This document shows positions 1 through 6,905 of a stretch of DNA of 7,871 nucleotides, piece by piece. Position numbers and translations under genes: made by a program. Numbering within the stretch: position 1 is the first letter of the stretch; every line of letters starts with the position of its first letter. Under the pieces are notes generated by a model that worked only from the letters and a program-made list of their open reading frames with translations, did no database searches and was not told the DNA's origin. Source of the stretch: Candidatus Hydrogenedentota bacterium (GTDB lineage Bacteria > Hydrogenedentota > Hydrogenedentia > Hydrogenedentales > SLHB01); the NCBI GenBank assembly GCA_003557825.1, contig PWNM01000472.1, positions 1-7,871 of the forward strand, read 5' to 3'.

Positions 1-203
1 ACCACATCCCCGGAGGTTCGAACGTGCTGTTTATGGACGGGCATGTGGAGTTCGTCCGACTCAACGAGAAACATCCTGTAAATCTGACCAACATGGACAT
101 CAACGCGCTGGCCATGTGGGGCTATGGAGAGCCCGACGGCTGGGGCGGCGCGGTGAACAACCTCGCCAGTTGGCTGCATACCTTTGGCGGTCGCTTCGGT
201 TGA
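1..203 (+). CDS. C-terminus of a pseudopilin-like protein with H-x10-DG signature (DUF1559-like), 5' truncated
   Basis: The reading frame is open from base 3 to a TGA at 201-203 and gives 66 residues; the start lies outside the window. The first visible residues read HIPGGSNVLFMDGHVEFVRL. This is the C-terminal signature of the large pseudopilin-like families of Planctomycetota, Lentisphaerota and relatives (DUF1559 / type II secretion G-like proteins with an 'H-X9-DG' domain); here ten residues separate His and Asp-Gly. These proteins normally start with a prepilin cleavage/methylation site and one transmembrane helix, neither visible here. The remaining tail is rich in Gly, Asn and Trp and has no recognised motif. 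Family members occur in many copies per genome, often beside sugar-degradation genes, but their role is not established. A strong hairpin follows the stop, so it probably belongs to a separate transcript from the downstream operon. Confidence 0.72.
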   Translation, partial: HIPGGSNVLFMDGHVEFVRLNEKHPVNLTNMDINALAMWGYGEPDGWGGAVNNLASWLHTFGGRFG

Positions 204-233
204 TTTGTGTCCGTGTAGTATAGGTAAGCGTTG

Positions 234-268
234 CCGTGCCCGAAGAGGCGCTGCCTTTTCGGGCACGG
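234..268 (+). terminator. Strong hairpin after the pseudopilin-like gene, probable transcription terminator
   Basis: Bases 234-244 (CCGTGCCCGAA) are exactly complementary to 258-268 (TTCGGGCACGG). The stem continues inward through G245-T257 (wobble), A246-T256, G247-C255, G248-C254 and C249-G253, leaving a three-base loop (250-252). That makes about 16 pairs. Only TT follows the stem, then CTGAAAATG, so there is no proper U-tract and a classic intrinsic terminator is not fully met. Its place 30 bases after a stop codon and ahead of a new operon supports termination or 3'-end protection. Confidence 0.6.
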
Positions 269-340
269 TTCTGAAAATGTGGCTATAAGTTTTGTCTTCG
301 TACTCCGGACCAAACGGAAAGCGAAACCCACCAAACCATA

Positions 341-348
341 GGAAAGGG
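341..348 (+). promoter_or_regulatory. Ribosome binding site that sets the start of the large secreted protein
   Basis: The purine run GGAAAGGG lies six bases before the ATG at 355. It favours that ATG over an in-frame TTG at 292, which has no Shine-Dalgarno-like sequence before it. Confidence 0.6.
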
Positions 349-354
349 ATCCTA

Positions 355-3300
355 ATGACCCAGACGATTGCAGTGGTAACCATTGGCGTGCTGACAGGGG
401 TATTCGGCGTTTCGGCTGCTGCCCAGGCGGCCGCCCATCGGCTTGAAGATGACCATATGAGCATAACGTGGGACCAAGCCGGGGCCGTGACGGAGGTGGT
501 AGACAAGAGCGCCGACACGCGCCTGGTTACGCCGGCCCCGGGCGCTGCCCAAGGGATGAGTTTGTTACTCCGTCACAACGATACTAGCTCAACGGTCTAC
601 GGCAACGATCAGACCGTGCCCCAAATCGAAACGGACGGCATGCAATGCCGGATCCTGTGGGATGGGCCCCTGACGGACGATGCAGGGGACACCTTCGACA
701 TCGCCGTGACGGCCACGTATGGACTTGAGGGGGGCGAACTCGCCGTGGTTGTCGAGGTGGACAACCGATCCAATGCGACAATCGTCGAAATCCGCTACCC
801 GCAGATTCCAGGGCTTGCGGGATTTCGCCCGGACGGCGACTCCGAGGCGGCGCGATTGATGCCTTTGCCCAGGGGGCACGAAGAGCAAGTTTTTGATGTG
901 CCCTTTACAGCCTATCTAAACCAATATCCCGGTTGGTCCAATGTGGGGTTTATGACCCTGGTACACGAAGGAATGAACCGCGGATTCTATATGGGGGCTC
1001 ACGACGAGACGCCCCGGCTCAAAATGTGGCGCATCGAAGAGGTGGGCCCGGAAGATGATCGCGACATCGCAGCATGGCTGGTGCACCGGCCCTACCTGCC
1101 GCCGGGCGAACAATTCACGGGCAGCCCCTGGATCCTGGCGTTTCACGACGGCGACTGGGTGGAAGGCGGTCAAATCTATCGCGAATGGTTTATCGACTCC
1201 TTTGGCCTTCGGCCGCGCGAGGACGACTGGATCCGCGAGAAGCATTTCTACCAGATGATCATGATGATGCTACCCGAGGGGAACATCAACTACCGTTTTG
1301 AGGATGTGCCCGACCTGGCCCGACAGGGACTCGAATACGGCATCGATTCGTTGCAGTTGGCGGGATGGCAGCGAGGCGGACACGATAACGGCTATCCCTA
1401 CTACGAGCCCGATCCGCGGCTGGGGAACTGGGACGATGTCGAGCGGGCGATCCGCGAGTGCCAGGAGATGGGCGTTAAGGTCTATTTCTTCGTCAACATC
1501 CACAACGCCATGCTCGACCTGGATTGGTATGAAGAGGAACTCCACAAGTACGTTTCGTTGAACCATCTCGGCCAGATCAACTGGATCGGCTATTGGGGCA
1601 TGGGAACGGTGGCCTCCCGATTGGCCTATACGGTGCCGGGCGTGGCCTTTCTCGACGTGAGTTTTCCCGGCATTGCCGACCCGACCCTGGCCTATTTCAA
1701 ACGACTGGCCGAGTTAGGCGCAGACGGACTCCACATCGACAAAGTATTTCCCAATGGCATCGAGTACAACCCGCGGATCGCCGAGCTGGGTCTGAGCCCG
1801 GATGTATCGCCGTGGAAAGGCACCCTGGAGCTGATCGAGCGTATCGACCGCGAGTGCCGGGCCATGAATCCCGATTTTGCCATCTCCTTCGAGTGCGGCT
1901 GGGACCGGTTGCTGACCTATGGTACCGCCACCTGGTGGGCAGGTAACATGACGGTTGCGCGCCGTATCTTCCCCGAACTGACCGAGACCGTCGGCCATTA
2001 CTGGCCCTACGACTTCTTCAACGTCAATAACTCGATGCGGGAAGGTTGGGTGGTCATGCTATCGCCTCATCGGTTTAACCGGGGGATGGACTTCCGACCC
2101 TGGCGCACCATGGCCGAATATGTCGAAGAAGCCAAGCGAATCCGCGATCGCTTCGAAGACATCATTTTCCTTGGCGAGCGGCGCCACGGCGACAAGGTGG
2201 CCTTCGAAGGGGTCATGCCCGGCGGCGTCGAATATGCCGTATGGCGGGACCCCAAAAAGGATCGCGAAGCAGTAGTTTTGACCAACACGGGGCGGGATGC
2301 CGGCCGAGTCACGATCGAAGCCATCGAAGGCCGTCGGCCGGGTCCGGTCCGCATCGTTCGGCCCTTTGAAGAGGACATTGTCGCCATGCTTCCCGTGGAA
2401 GTTGCGGTTCCGGGCGAACAGTATGCCCTGATCGTCGAGGATCCCGAATCCCGTCGTGAAGCCCGACGCTATCGTCCCGCTGCCGAAGAGCTCGAGGTCG
2501 CCGTATCGACCAGCGACATGGTAAACCCGGACTTCGAAACCGGCGACTTGACCGGGTGGGAAGCGGATCCCAACTGGACCGTGGACGACAACAGCGCCGG
2601 CGGTTGGTACAGCGGATGGCAGGGGCGTTGGTTTGCCTGGAGCGGTAAAGGCGGCGAAGACGCCACCGGAAAGCTCCGCTCGAAACCCTTCACACTCGAT
2701 AAAGACGGCGTCGAGCTGCTGGTGGCCGGGTGGGCCGATATCCAGGGACGCACGCCGGACCGCTGGAACTACGTTACGCTGAACCTGGCCGATGGAACCG
2801 AACTCGACCGCGTCTATGCGCCCAATACGACGACCTTTACGCCCATGGTCCTCGACGGAAGAGGACATCAAGGCGAGCAGGTCTACATCGAGGCGGTAGA
2901 CGATGCGGATGAGGAATACTTCTCGATGCTGTGCATCGACCATGTCCAGACCGTTGCCATCGAGCCGGACCACCAAGCCGAGGCTCTGGCCGAGCTCAAC
3001 CCCGAGCGCCACATCCGTCTCGAAAACGAACACTATCTGGTGATGGTCGACAACGAATATGGGACCATTCGGCGCATCCAGGACAAGCAAAGCGGGCTCG
3101 AACTGATCCTCGAACCGCGGTTGGCGAACAATTATACCTTCGCCTTGCCCGTGGTGGGCCATGAGGCATGGACCAATACCGAGGCCAACTACATCCATGG
3201 CAAGCAACAGGTCCTGACGGGGCATTCGCTAAATGGCACAACGCTGACGTTGGAATGGGGCGGCCCCCTCACCACGGTGTTTGGCGTGTTTCACGATGTG

Positions 3301-4602
3301 GGCGTCGAGATGACCATTGCCCTCGACGGCGAACAGATTGCTTTCGACATGACCATCGACAACCGAACCGACCTCGAGATCGGCGAAGTGTACTACCCCA
3401 TCATCGGGGGTACGTTGGGTCTGGGCGAAAGCCGCCGCGAGCGTCGCGATACGACTCGCACGGTTCCCAGCGGCGCGGGCAGCGATTCGGCCCGGGTCTA
3501 TCATTCCTTCATTAACATGACGCCATTCGGCGAACTGTATCCGGAGCAGGTGTTCGTCTATCCCCACACCTTGTCCATGCCCTGGATGCATCTCTATGCG
3601 CCGATGCAAAATCGCGGCGTATACGTTGGAGCCCACGACCCATTACGACGGGTCAAGACGGTTCAACTGACCCTCGAACCGGGCATCGCATCGAGTCGCG
3701 CCGACGGCAATTGGCCCCGTCCCGAAGAACTCGACGGCGATCCGGCCGGCGTATCGTTTAACTTCGTCCACATGGCGTACCATCCTCCGGGAGAACGCTT
3801 TGAGGCAACGCCGGTGGTCATGCGGTTCCACGATGGTGACGCAGCGGATGCGGCGCGTTTCTATGGCGAATGGTTCGCGAATACCTTCGAACCGTCCACG
3901 ACGGAAACGCCCGATGGGTTCCGCGAGGTAGGGCGGATGGACTTCGCCGACTTGGCCGAAGAAGCGGCCCAGGCCCGCGAAGAGGGTCACGATGCGTTGC
4001 TGTTGAACGACTGGAAAGTGGGCGGGCAACACAACGGCATCGCCGACTTCCGCCCCGATCCCGACCTTGGCGGTGTTGACGGCCTCCGGGAAGCAGTGGC
4101 CGCTTGCCACGATGCGGGCGTAAAGGTCTTCCTTCGGTTCAACCTACAACTGGCCGATCCGGATACGGCGTTCCATGCCGAACACATGGCGGACTTCGTC
4201 AGTACGGATCGGTGGGGCGTGCCCTTCACCAACCCGGGCAACCGATGGGTGTGGCTCAATCCCGGCGCGCCGGCGCTGCGCGAACGGTTGGTCGGTCAGG
4301 TCGAGGCATTGGCCGAAACGGGCATCGACGGGCTCTTTGTCGCCGAGTACTTCACAAACCAGATCGACTTCAATCCCGTCGAAGGCATGACGGCCGATCG
4401 TGTCGATTGGGACGGGGGCATGAAAACCCTCGAAGCGCTGCTGGATGCGGGTCGTGCGGTTCAGCCGAACTTTGCCCTGGTCACCAATACGGTGCGGGAC
4501 CATCTGACGACCCTGGCCCATCCGGCTACCGAAAAGCCCGAGGCTACGGCTCTCTTTGGCCGGGCCTTCCCGGCGTGGGCAGCCGAGGCCGAAAACGAGT
4601 AA
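355..4602 (+). CDS. Large secreted glycosidase-like protein (DUF6259-type) with two tandem copies, the second lacking the putative catalytic residues
   Basis: 1415 residues. The start is the ATG after GGAAAGGG; a hydrophobic stretch (about 5-19) and an Ala-rich site near 23-25 suggest a Sec signal peptide and export. Copy 1 has a beta-sandwich (about 28-280, ending in FHDGD 263-267), a TIM-like barrel (about 310-600) and a small beta domain (about 610-696). A jelly-roll-like module follows (about 722-868). Copy 2 (885-1415) repeats the beta-sandwich (FHDGD 1158-1162) and the barrel. The layout recalls the DUF6259 glycosidase-like family; the match is from memory. Proposed catalytic residues of barrel 1 are D462 (in HIDK, end of a strand) and E513 (in FECGWD); copy 2 has A1330 and N1378 there. 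Copy 2 also lacks most of what follows E513 in copy 1. The gene heads an apparent operon with sugar-uptake genes, so processing of an external glycan or glycoside is inferred. Substrate unknown; the exact reaction is unproven. Confidence 0.7.
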   Translation: MTQTIAVVTIGVLTGVFGVSAAAQAAAHRLEDDHMSITWDQAGAVTEVVDKSADTRLVTPAPGAAQGMSLLLRHNDTSSTVYGNDQTVPQIETDGMQCRILWDGPLTDDAGDTFDIAVTATYGLEGGELAVVVEVDNRSNATIVEIRYPQIPGLAGFRPDGDSEAARLMPLPRGHEEQVFDVPFTAYLNQYPGWSNVGFMTLVHEGMNRGFYMGAHDETPRLKMWRIEEVGPEDDRDIAAWLVHRPYLPPGEQFTGSPWILAFHDGDWVEGGQIYREWFIDSFGLRPREDDWIREKHFYQMIMMMLPEGNINYRFEDVPDLARQGLEYGIDSLQLAGWQRGGHDNGYPYYEPDPRLGNWDDVERAIRECQEMGVKVYFFVNIHNAMLDLDWYEEELHKYVSLNHLGQINWIGYWGMGTVASRLAYTVPGVAFLDVSFPGIADPTLAYFKRLAELGADGLHIDKVFPNGIEYNPRIAELGLSPDVSPWKGTLELIERIDRECRAMNPDFAISFECGWDRLLTYGTATWWAGNMTVARRIFPELTETVGHYWPYDFFNVNNSMREGWVVMLSPHRFNRGMDFRPWRTMAEYVEEAKRIRDRFEDIIFLGERRHGDKVAFEGVMPGGVEYAVWRDPKKDREAVVLTNTGRDAGRVTIEAIEGRRPGPVRIVRPFEEDIVAMLPVEVAVPGEQYALIVEDPESRREARRYRPAAEELEVAVSTSDMVNPDFETGDLTGWEADPNWTVDDNSAGGWYSGWQGRWFAWSGKGGEDATGKLRSKPFTLDKDGVELLVAGWADIQGRTPDRWNYVTLNLADGTELDRVYAPNTTTFTPMVLDGRGHQGEQVYIEAVDDADEEYFSMLCIDHVQTVAIEPDHQAEALAELNPERHIRLENEHYLVMVDNEYGTIRRIQDKQSGLELILEPRLANNYTFALPVVGHEAWTNTEANYIHGKQQVLTGHSLNGTTLTLEWGGPLTTVFGVFHDVGVEMTIALDGEQIAFDMTIDNRTDLEIGEVYYPIIGGTLGLGESRRERRDTTRTVPSGAGSDSARVYHSFINMTPFGELYPEQVFVYPHTLSMPWMHLYAPMQNRGVYVGAHDPLRRVKTVQLTLEPGIASSRADGNWPRPEELDGDPAGVSFNFVHMAYHPPGERFEATPVVMRFHDGDAADAARFYGEWFANTFEPSTTETPDGFREVGRMDFADLAEEAAQAREEGHDALLLNDWKVGGQHNGIADFRPDPDLGGVDGLREAVAACHDAGVKVFLRFNLQLADPDTAFHAEHMADFVSTDRWGVPFTNPGNRWVWLNPGAPALRERLVGQVEALAETGIDGLFVAEYFTNQIDFNPVEGMTADRVDWDGGMKTLEALLDAGRAVQPNFALVTNTVRDHLTTLAHPATEKPEATALFGRAFPAWAAEAENE
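436..2517 (+). repeat. Protein-level repeat, copy 1 (complete: beta-sandwich, barrel, C-terminal beta domain)
   Basis: Residues 28-721 of the large secreted protein. Landmarks are RLEDDH (29-34), FHDGD (263-267), W338, GGHDNG (341-346), PDP (352-354), GVKV (373-376), N381, the putative catalytic D462 and E513, and the aromatic-rich stretch after the barrel. Residues 338-381 align without gaps to 1220-1263 of copy 2 (18 of 44 identical). Residues 451-473 align to 1319-1341 (12 of 23 identical). Repeat edges are approximate. Confidence 0.75.
2518..2958 (+). other. Jelly-roll-like module between the two copies (possible carbohydrate-binding domain)
   Basis: Residues 722-868 of the large secreted protein. 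The region opens with NPDFETGDLTGWE, a common first strand of galactose-binding-like and CBM4/9-like beta-sandwiches in secreted bacterial proteins. It contains several tryptophans and ends in a strand of the 'IDHVQTV' kind, also typical of that fold. It interrupts the two repeated halves and has no counterpart after copy 2. A carbohydrate-binding role is inferred from the fold-like pattern and the context only. Confidence 0.5.
3007..4599 (+). repeat. Protein-level repeat, copy 2 (diverged, putative catalytic residues replaced, C-terminus short)
   Basis: Residues 885-1415 of the large secreted protein. The order of landmarks is the same as in copy 1: RLENEH (888-893), FHDGD (1158-1162), W1220, GGQHNG (1223-1228), PDP (1234-1236), GVKV (1255-1258), N1263. 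Position A1330 corresponds to D462 and N1378 to E513. The chain ends 37 residues after N1378, whereas copy 1 continues for about 200 residues beyond E513. The spacer after the stop shows no readable continuation of the fold. Confidence 0.72.
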
Positions 4603-4614
4603 TATGATCCCCAT

Positions 4615-4650
4615 GCGAGCCGGCGCAACCAGCAACGTGCGCCGGCTCGC
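4615..4650 (+). terminator. Perfect 12-bp hairpin between the secreted protein and the URO-D-family gene
   Basis: Bases 4615-4626 (GCGAGCCGGCGC) are exactly complementary to 4639-4650 (GCGCCGGCTCGC), with a 12-base loop; A4627-T4638 can add one more pair. No T-run follows. It could be a partial terminator, an RNA-processing or 3'-end-stabilising stem, or a site that lowers expression of the downstream genes relative to the first. The class is uncertain; the hairpin itself is plain in the sequence. Confidence 0.5.
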
Positions 4651-4680
4651 GCAATGCCAACTGTCACGGAACGCCATGCC

Positions 4681-4686
4681 GAGGAG
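4681..4686 (+). promoter_or_regulatory. Ribosome binding site that sets the start of the URO-D-family gene
   Basis: GAGGAG lies six bases before the ATG at 4693. An in-frame ATG at 4654 would add 13 residues, but it sits just 3' of the hairpin with no Shine-Dalgarno sequence. The conserved family N-terminus (NLRERFLEVM) also begins right after the second ATG. Confidence 0.75.
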
Positions 4687-4692
4687 AATGCA

Positions 4693-5928
4693 ATGAATTT
4701 ACGCGAACGATTTCTTGAAGTGATGCAGTTTAACACCGGAGTCCATTCGATTAAATGGGAGTTTGGATACTGGGGCGAAACCATCCACAACTGGTACGAA
4801 GAGGGCTTGCCCAAACACACCTATCCCAAGCTACCCCTCGAGGTCACAACCCCCACGTCTTCCCTGTACATCCCGGCGTGGACCTGTCAGAGCAAGGAGA
4901 TACTGCCCAACGGCATCGCGGTCATGGCGGGCGGGCTTTATTGGCCCACCCAGGGGTTTCCCGTCGATGAAGACGTAAAAGCCTACTGCGGCATGGATAC
5001 GTGCCAGCATATGGTGGACGTGAACCTTCTTTTCGAGCCCATGTTCGAGTCGAAAGCCCTTGACGAGGATGCCGAATCCTTCACCTATGTCGATATCGAC
5101 GGCGTGACGCGGAAGTTTCTCAAAGACGAGGCGACCATCCCCGCCGGCATGGACTGGCCTATCAAGGACCGGGCGACTTGGGAAACGCTCAAAGAAGAGC
5201 GGCTGCTATTGGACAACATCCGCGATCGGTTCCCTGCCAATTGGGATGCCTTGGTGACGGAATACCGCAATCGCGACTACCCGCTGGCTATCGGCGGCTA
5301 TCCTTTCGGCCTCTTTGGTACCCCGAGTCATTTGTTGGGCTATGCCCGGCTCTTCGAGATCTACTACGAAGACCCGGATCTGGTTCATGACATCATGACC
5401 ACCTTCACCAATATATGGCTTGCCGTGTTCGAAGAGGTTCTCAAGGATGTCGAGGTGGATCATATCCACTTCTGGGAAGATATCTCCTTTGGCAAAGGAT
5501 CCATGGTCCCCATCTGGGTTGTCCAGGAGTACATGGTCCCCTATTACAAACGGATCATCGCCTTTCTGAAAGAACGGGGCGTGAATATTATCCTGCTCGA
5601 CACGGACGGCGACTGCAACGACTTGATCCCGGTGTATGTCGAAGCGGGAATCACGGGGATGTATCCTTTCGAAGCCCACTGCGGCATGGACATCATCAAG
5701 GTTCGGAAAGAATACCCCGAACTGCAGATCTGCGGCGGCATCCCGAAAGCGGAAATCGCCAAAGGCAAGGACCGGATCGATGCCATCCTCGAGCCCGCCG
5801 AAGCGGTTCTCAAGACCGGCGGCTACATTCCCTTCGGCGACCACTTTATACCTCCCGACGTCTCGTGGGAAGACTTCAAATATTACCGCAATAAACTCAA
5901 CGCGTTGATCGACGCCCAAGGAGCTTAG
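4693..5928 (+). CDS. Uroporphyrinogen decarboxylase (URO-D) family protein, non-HemE
   Basis: 411 residues, no signal peptide, probably cytoplasmic. The N-terminus (RERFLEVM...KWEFGYWGETI) and the C-terminal half (DTDGDC 303-308, PFEAHCGMD 325-333, CGGIPK, GGYIPFGDHFIPPDVS 376-391) fit the URO-D superfamily. This includes heme-pathway HemE and corrinoid/coenzyme M methyltransferases such as MtaA and MtbA. H384 falls near the C-terminal conserved His of HemE. At about 411 residues it exceeds typical HemE (about 350). The His-x-Cys zinc motif of MtaA/MtbA is absent: DTDGDC stands where I would expect it. It therefore belongs to the divergent URO-D-like group common in Planctomycetota, Lentisphaerota and similar bacteria, whose reaction is largely unknown. 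The next gene begins one base after its stop, so it is very likely co-transcribed with the sugar transporter. Heme synthesis is unlikely in this context; a role in modifying or demethylating the imported substrate is only a hypothesis. Confidence 0.8.
   Translation: MNLRERFLEVMQFNTGVHSIKWEFGYWGETIHNWYEEGLPKHTYPKLPLEVTTPTSSLYIPAWTCQSKEILPNGIAVMAGGLYWPTQGFPVDEDVKAYCGMDTCQHMVDVNLLFEPMFESKALDEDAESFTYVDIDGVTRKFLKDEATIPAGMDWPIKDRATWETLKEERLLLDNIRDRFPANWDALVTEYRNRDYPLAIGGYPFGLFGTPSHLLGYARLFEIYYEDPDLVHDIMTTFTNIWLAVFEEVLKDVEVDHIHFWEDISFGKGSMVPIWVVQEYMVPYYKRIIAFLKERGVNIILLDTDGDCNDLIPVYVEAGITGMYPFEAHCGMDIIKVRKEYPELQICGGIPKAEIAKGKDRIDAILEPAEAVLKTGGYIPFGDHFIPPDVSWEDFKYYRNKLNALIDAQGA
5918..5923 (+). promoter_or_regulatory. 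Ribosome binding site of the sugar-binding lipoprotein, inside the end of the preceding gene
   Basis: AAGGAG ends six bases before the ATG at 5930 and lies within the last codons of the URO-D-family gene. This arrangement suggests translational coupling. Confidence 0.7.
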
Positions 5929-5929
5929 G

Positions 5930-6895
5930 ATGAAACACATTAGCCTTGTTATAGCCGTGGTGGTGTTAGGTGTGGTTGGGGGGCTGCTGACCGGATGCGA
6001 AGAGGTGGGCCGCGAACGGGAACATTACCGTTTCACCATGGTCATCTACGGCAGCCCCGGCAACCCCTTCTGGACCAAAGTGGTCAACGGAGCCAACGAG
6101 ATGGCCGACCTGTTGGATGTGAATCTCGATGTTCAATATTCCGGAGGCGACGCCGGCCGCCAAAACGACATTATCGAGGTGGCCATTTCAAACAATGTCG
6201 ATGGCATTGGATTAACCATCAATTTTGACGACGCCTATGACGACGTTGTGCAAGAAGCCATCGACAACGGCATTCCCGTCATCGCCTTTAACATCGACGA
6301 TTCACAAGGAGCCGAAGGCAACGCCCGGCTTGCTTACGTCGGCCAGGACATGGAGGAAGCGGGATACCTCATCGCCCAACGGTTGATCGAAGAGGGCAAT
6401 CTCGAGGAAGGCGACTTCGTGGTCTGCCCCGTCGAAAGCCCCGAGGCTGTCTATGCGGTGCAACGCTATGCAGGCGTCCGGCGCGCGCTGGACGAGGCGG
6501 GCATCCGCAGCACGGTGTTAAACACGGGTGCATTGTCCCTCGAAGATACGCTGAACCGGTTGACCCAGTTCCTGCTGGGCCATCCTGAAACGGACGCCAT
6601 CTGTGCCATGGGCGGCATGCCTATGGAGATCGCGCCCCAGGCGAGCCGCGACGCGGGCCTCGATATCCCCATTGCCGGCTTTGACCTGACACGCCAAATC
6701 GCGGAAGACATCCAGGAAGGCCGCTCGCTGGCCACGGTCGATCAACAACCCTTCTATCAGGGGGCCTTTACGATCATGCAGTTGTACTTCAACAATCGCT
6801 ACGGACTGTTGCCGTGCGACATCAACACCGGCGGCGCCATGGTGGATCAGTCGAACGTGGATACTGTAGCCGAACTGGCCGACACGGTCCGGTAG
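5930..6895 (+). CDS. Sugar ABC transporter substrate-binding lipoprotein (RbsB-like, periplasmic-binding-protein type 1 fold)
   Basis: 321 residues. A hydrophobic leader ends in the lipobox LTGC (20-23), so the mature protein should be lipid-anchored at C23. The rest has the two-lobe fold of RbsB-type binding proteins (Peripla_BP_4). YGSPGNPFW (40-48) matches the ligand-stacking loop of ribose-binding proteins, with F47 and W48 as probable ring-stacking residues. IPVIAFNIDD (115-124) and YVGQD (136-140) are the usual central strands; GFDLT (250-254) and VDQQP (270-274) are the usual pocket segments of lobe 2. It captures a sugar, polyol or cyclitol outside the membrane and hands it to the permease encoded 10 bases downstream. 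The exact ligand cannot be read from the sequence. The start is supported by AAGGAG, and only one base separates it from the upstream stop. Confidence 0.9.
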   Translation: MKHISLVIAVVVLGVVGGLLTGCEEVGREREHYRFTMVIYGSPGNPFWTKVVNGANEMADLLDVNLDVQYSGGDAGRQNDIIEVAISNNVDGIGLTINFDDAYDDVVQEAIDNGIPVIAFNIDDSQGAEGNARLAYVGQDMEEAGYLIAQRLIEEGNLEEGDFVVCPVESPEAVYAVQRYAGVRRALDEAGIRSTVLNTGALSLEDTLNRLTQFLLGHPETDAICAMGGMPMEIAPQASRDAGLDIPIAGFDLTRQIAEDIQEGRSLATVDQQPFYQGAFTIMQLYFNNRYGLLPCDINTGGAMVDQSNVDTVAELADTVR

Positions 6896-6905
6896 GGAGA
6901 GGTAC

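Noticed and set aside
284..289. TATAAG as a -10 promoter box for the operon
   Set aside because: No acceptable -35 box is found 16-18 bases upstream, where the sequence is the hairpin's right arm. A single box-like hexamer is not enough to call a promoter.
2059..3225. 388-codon open frame on the minus strand opposite the large secreted protein
   Set aside because: It lies wholly inside a well-supported plus-strand gene with recognisable domains. Its translation shows no family motif, and long antisense frames are expected in GC-rich coding DNA.
4104..4607. 167-codon plus-strand frame overlapping the end of the large secreted protein, considered as a frameshifted continuation of copy 2
   Set aside because: The main frame aligns with copy 1 through this region (GVKV, DGL, NP blocks), while the alternative frame gives an Arg/Gly-rich translation without similarity to the repeat.
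4654..4692. N-terminal extension of the URO-D-family protein from ATG 4654
   Set aside because: The ATG lies three bases after the hairpin without a Shine-Dalgarno sequence, whereas GAGGAG is well placed for ATG 4693 and the family's N-terminus begins there.
5206..5940. 244-codon minus-strand frame opposite the URO-D-family gene
   Set aside because: The plus strand carries conserved URO-D motifs throughout this stretch; the antisense frame has no recognisable domain.
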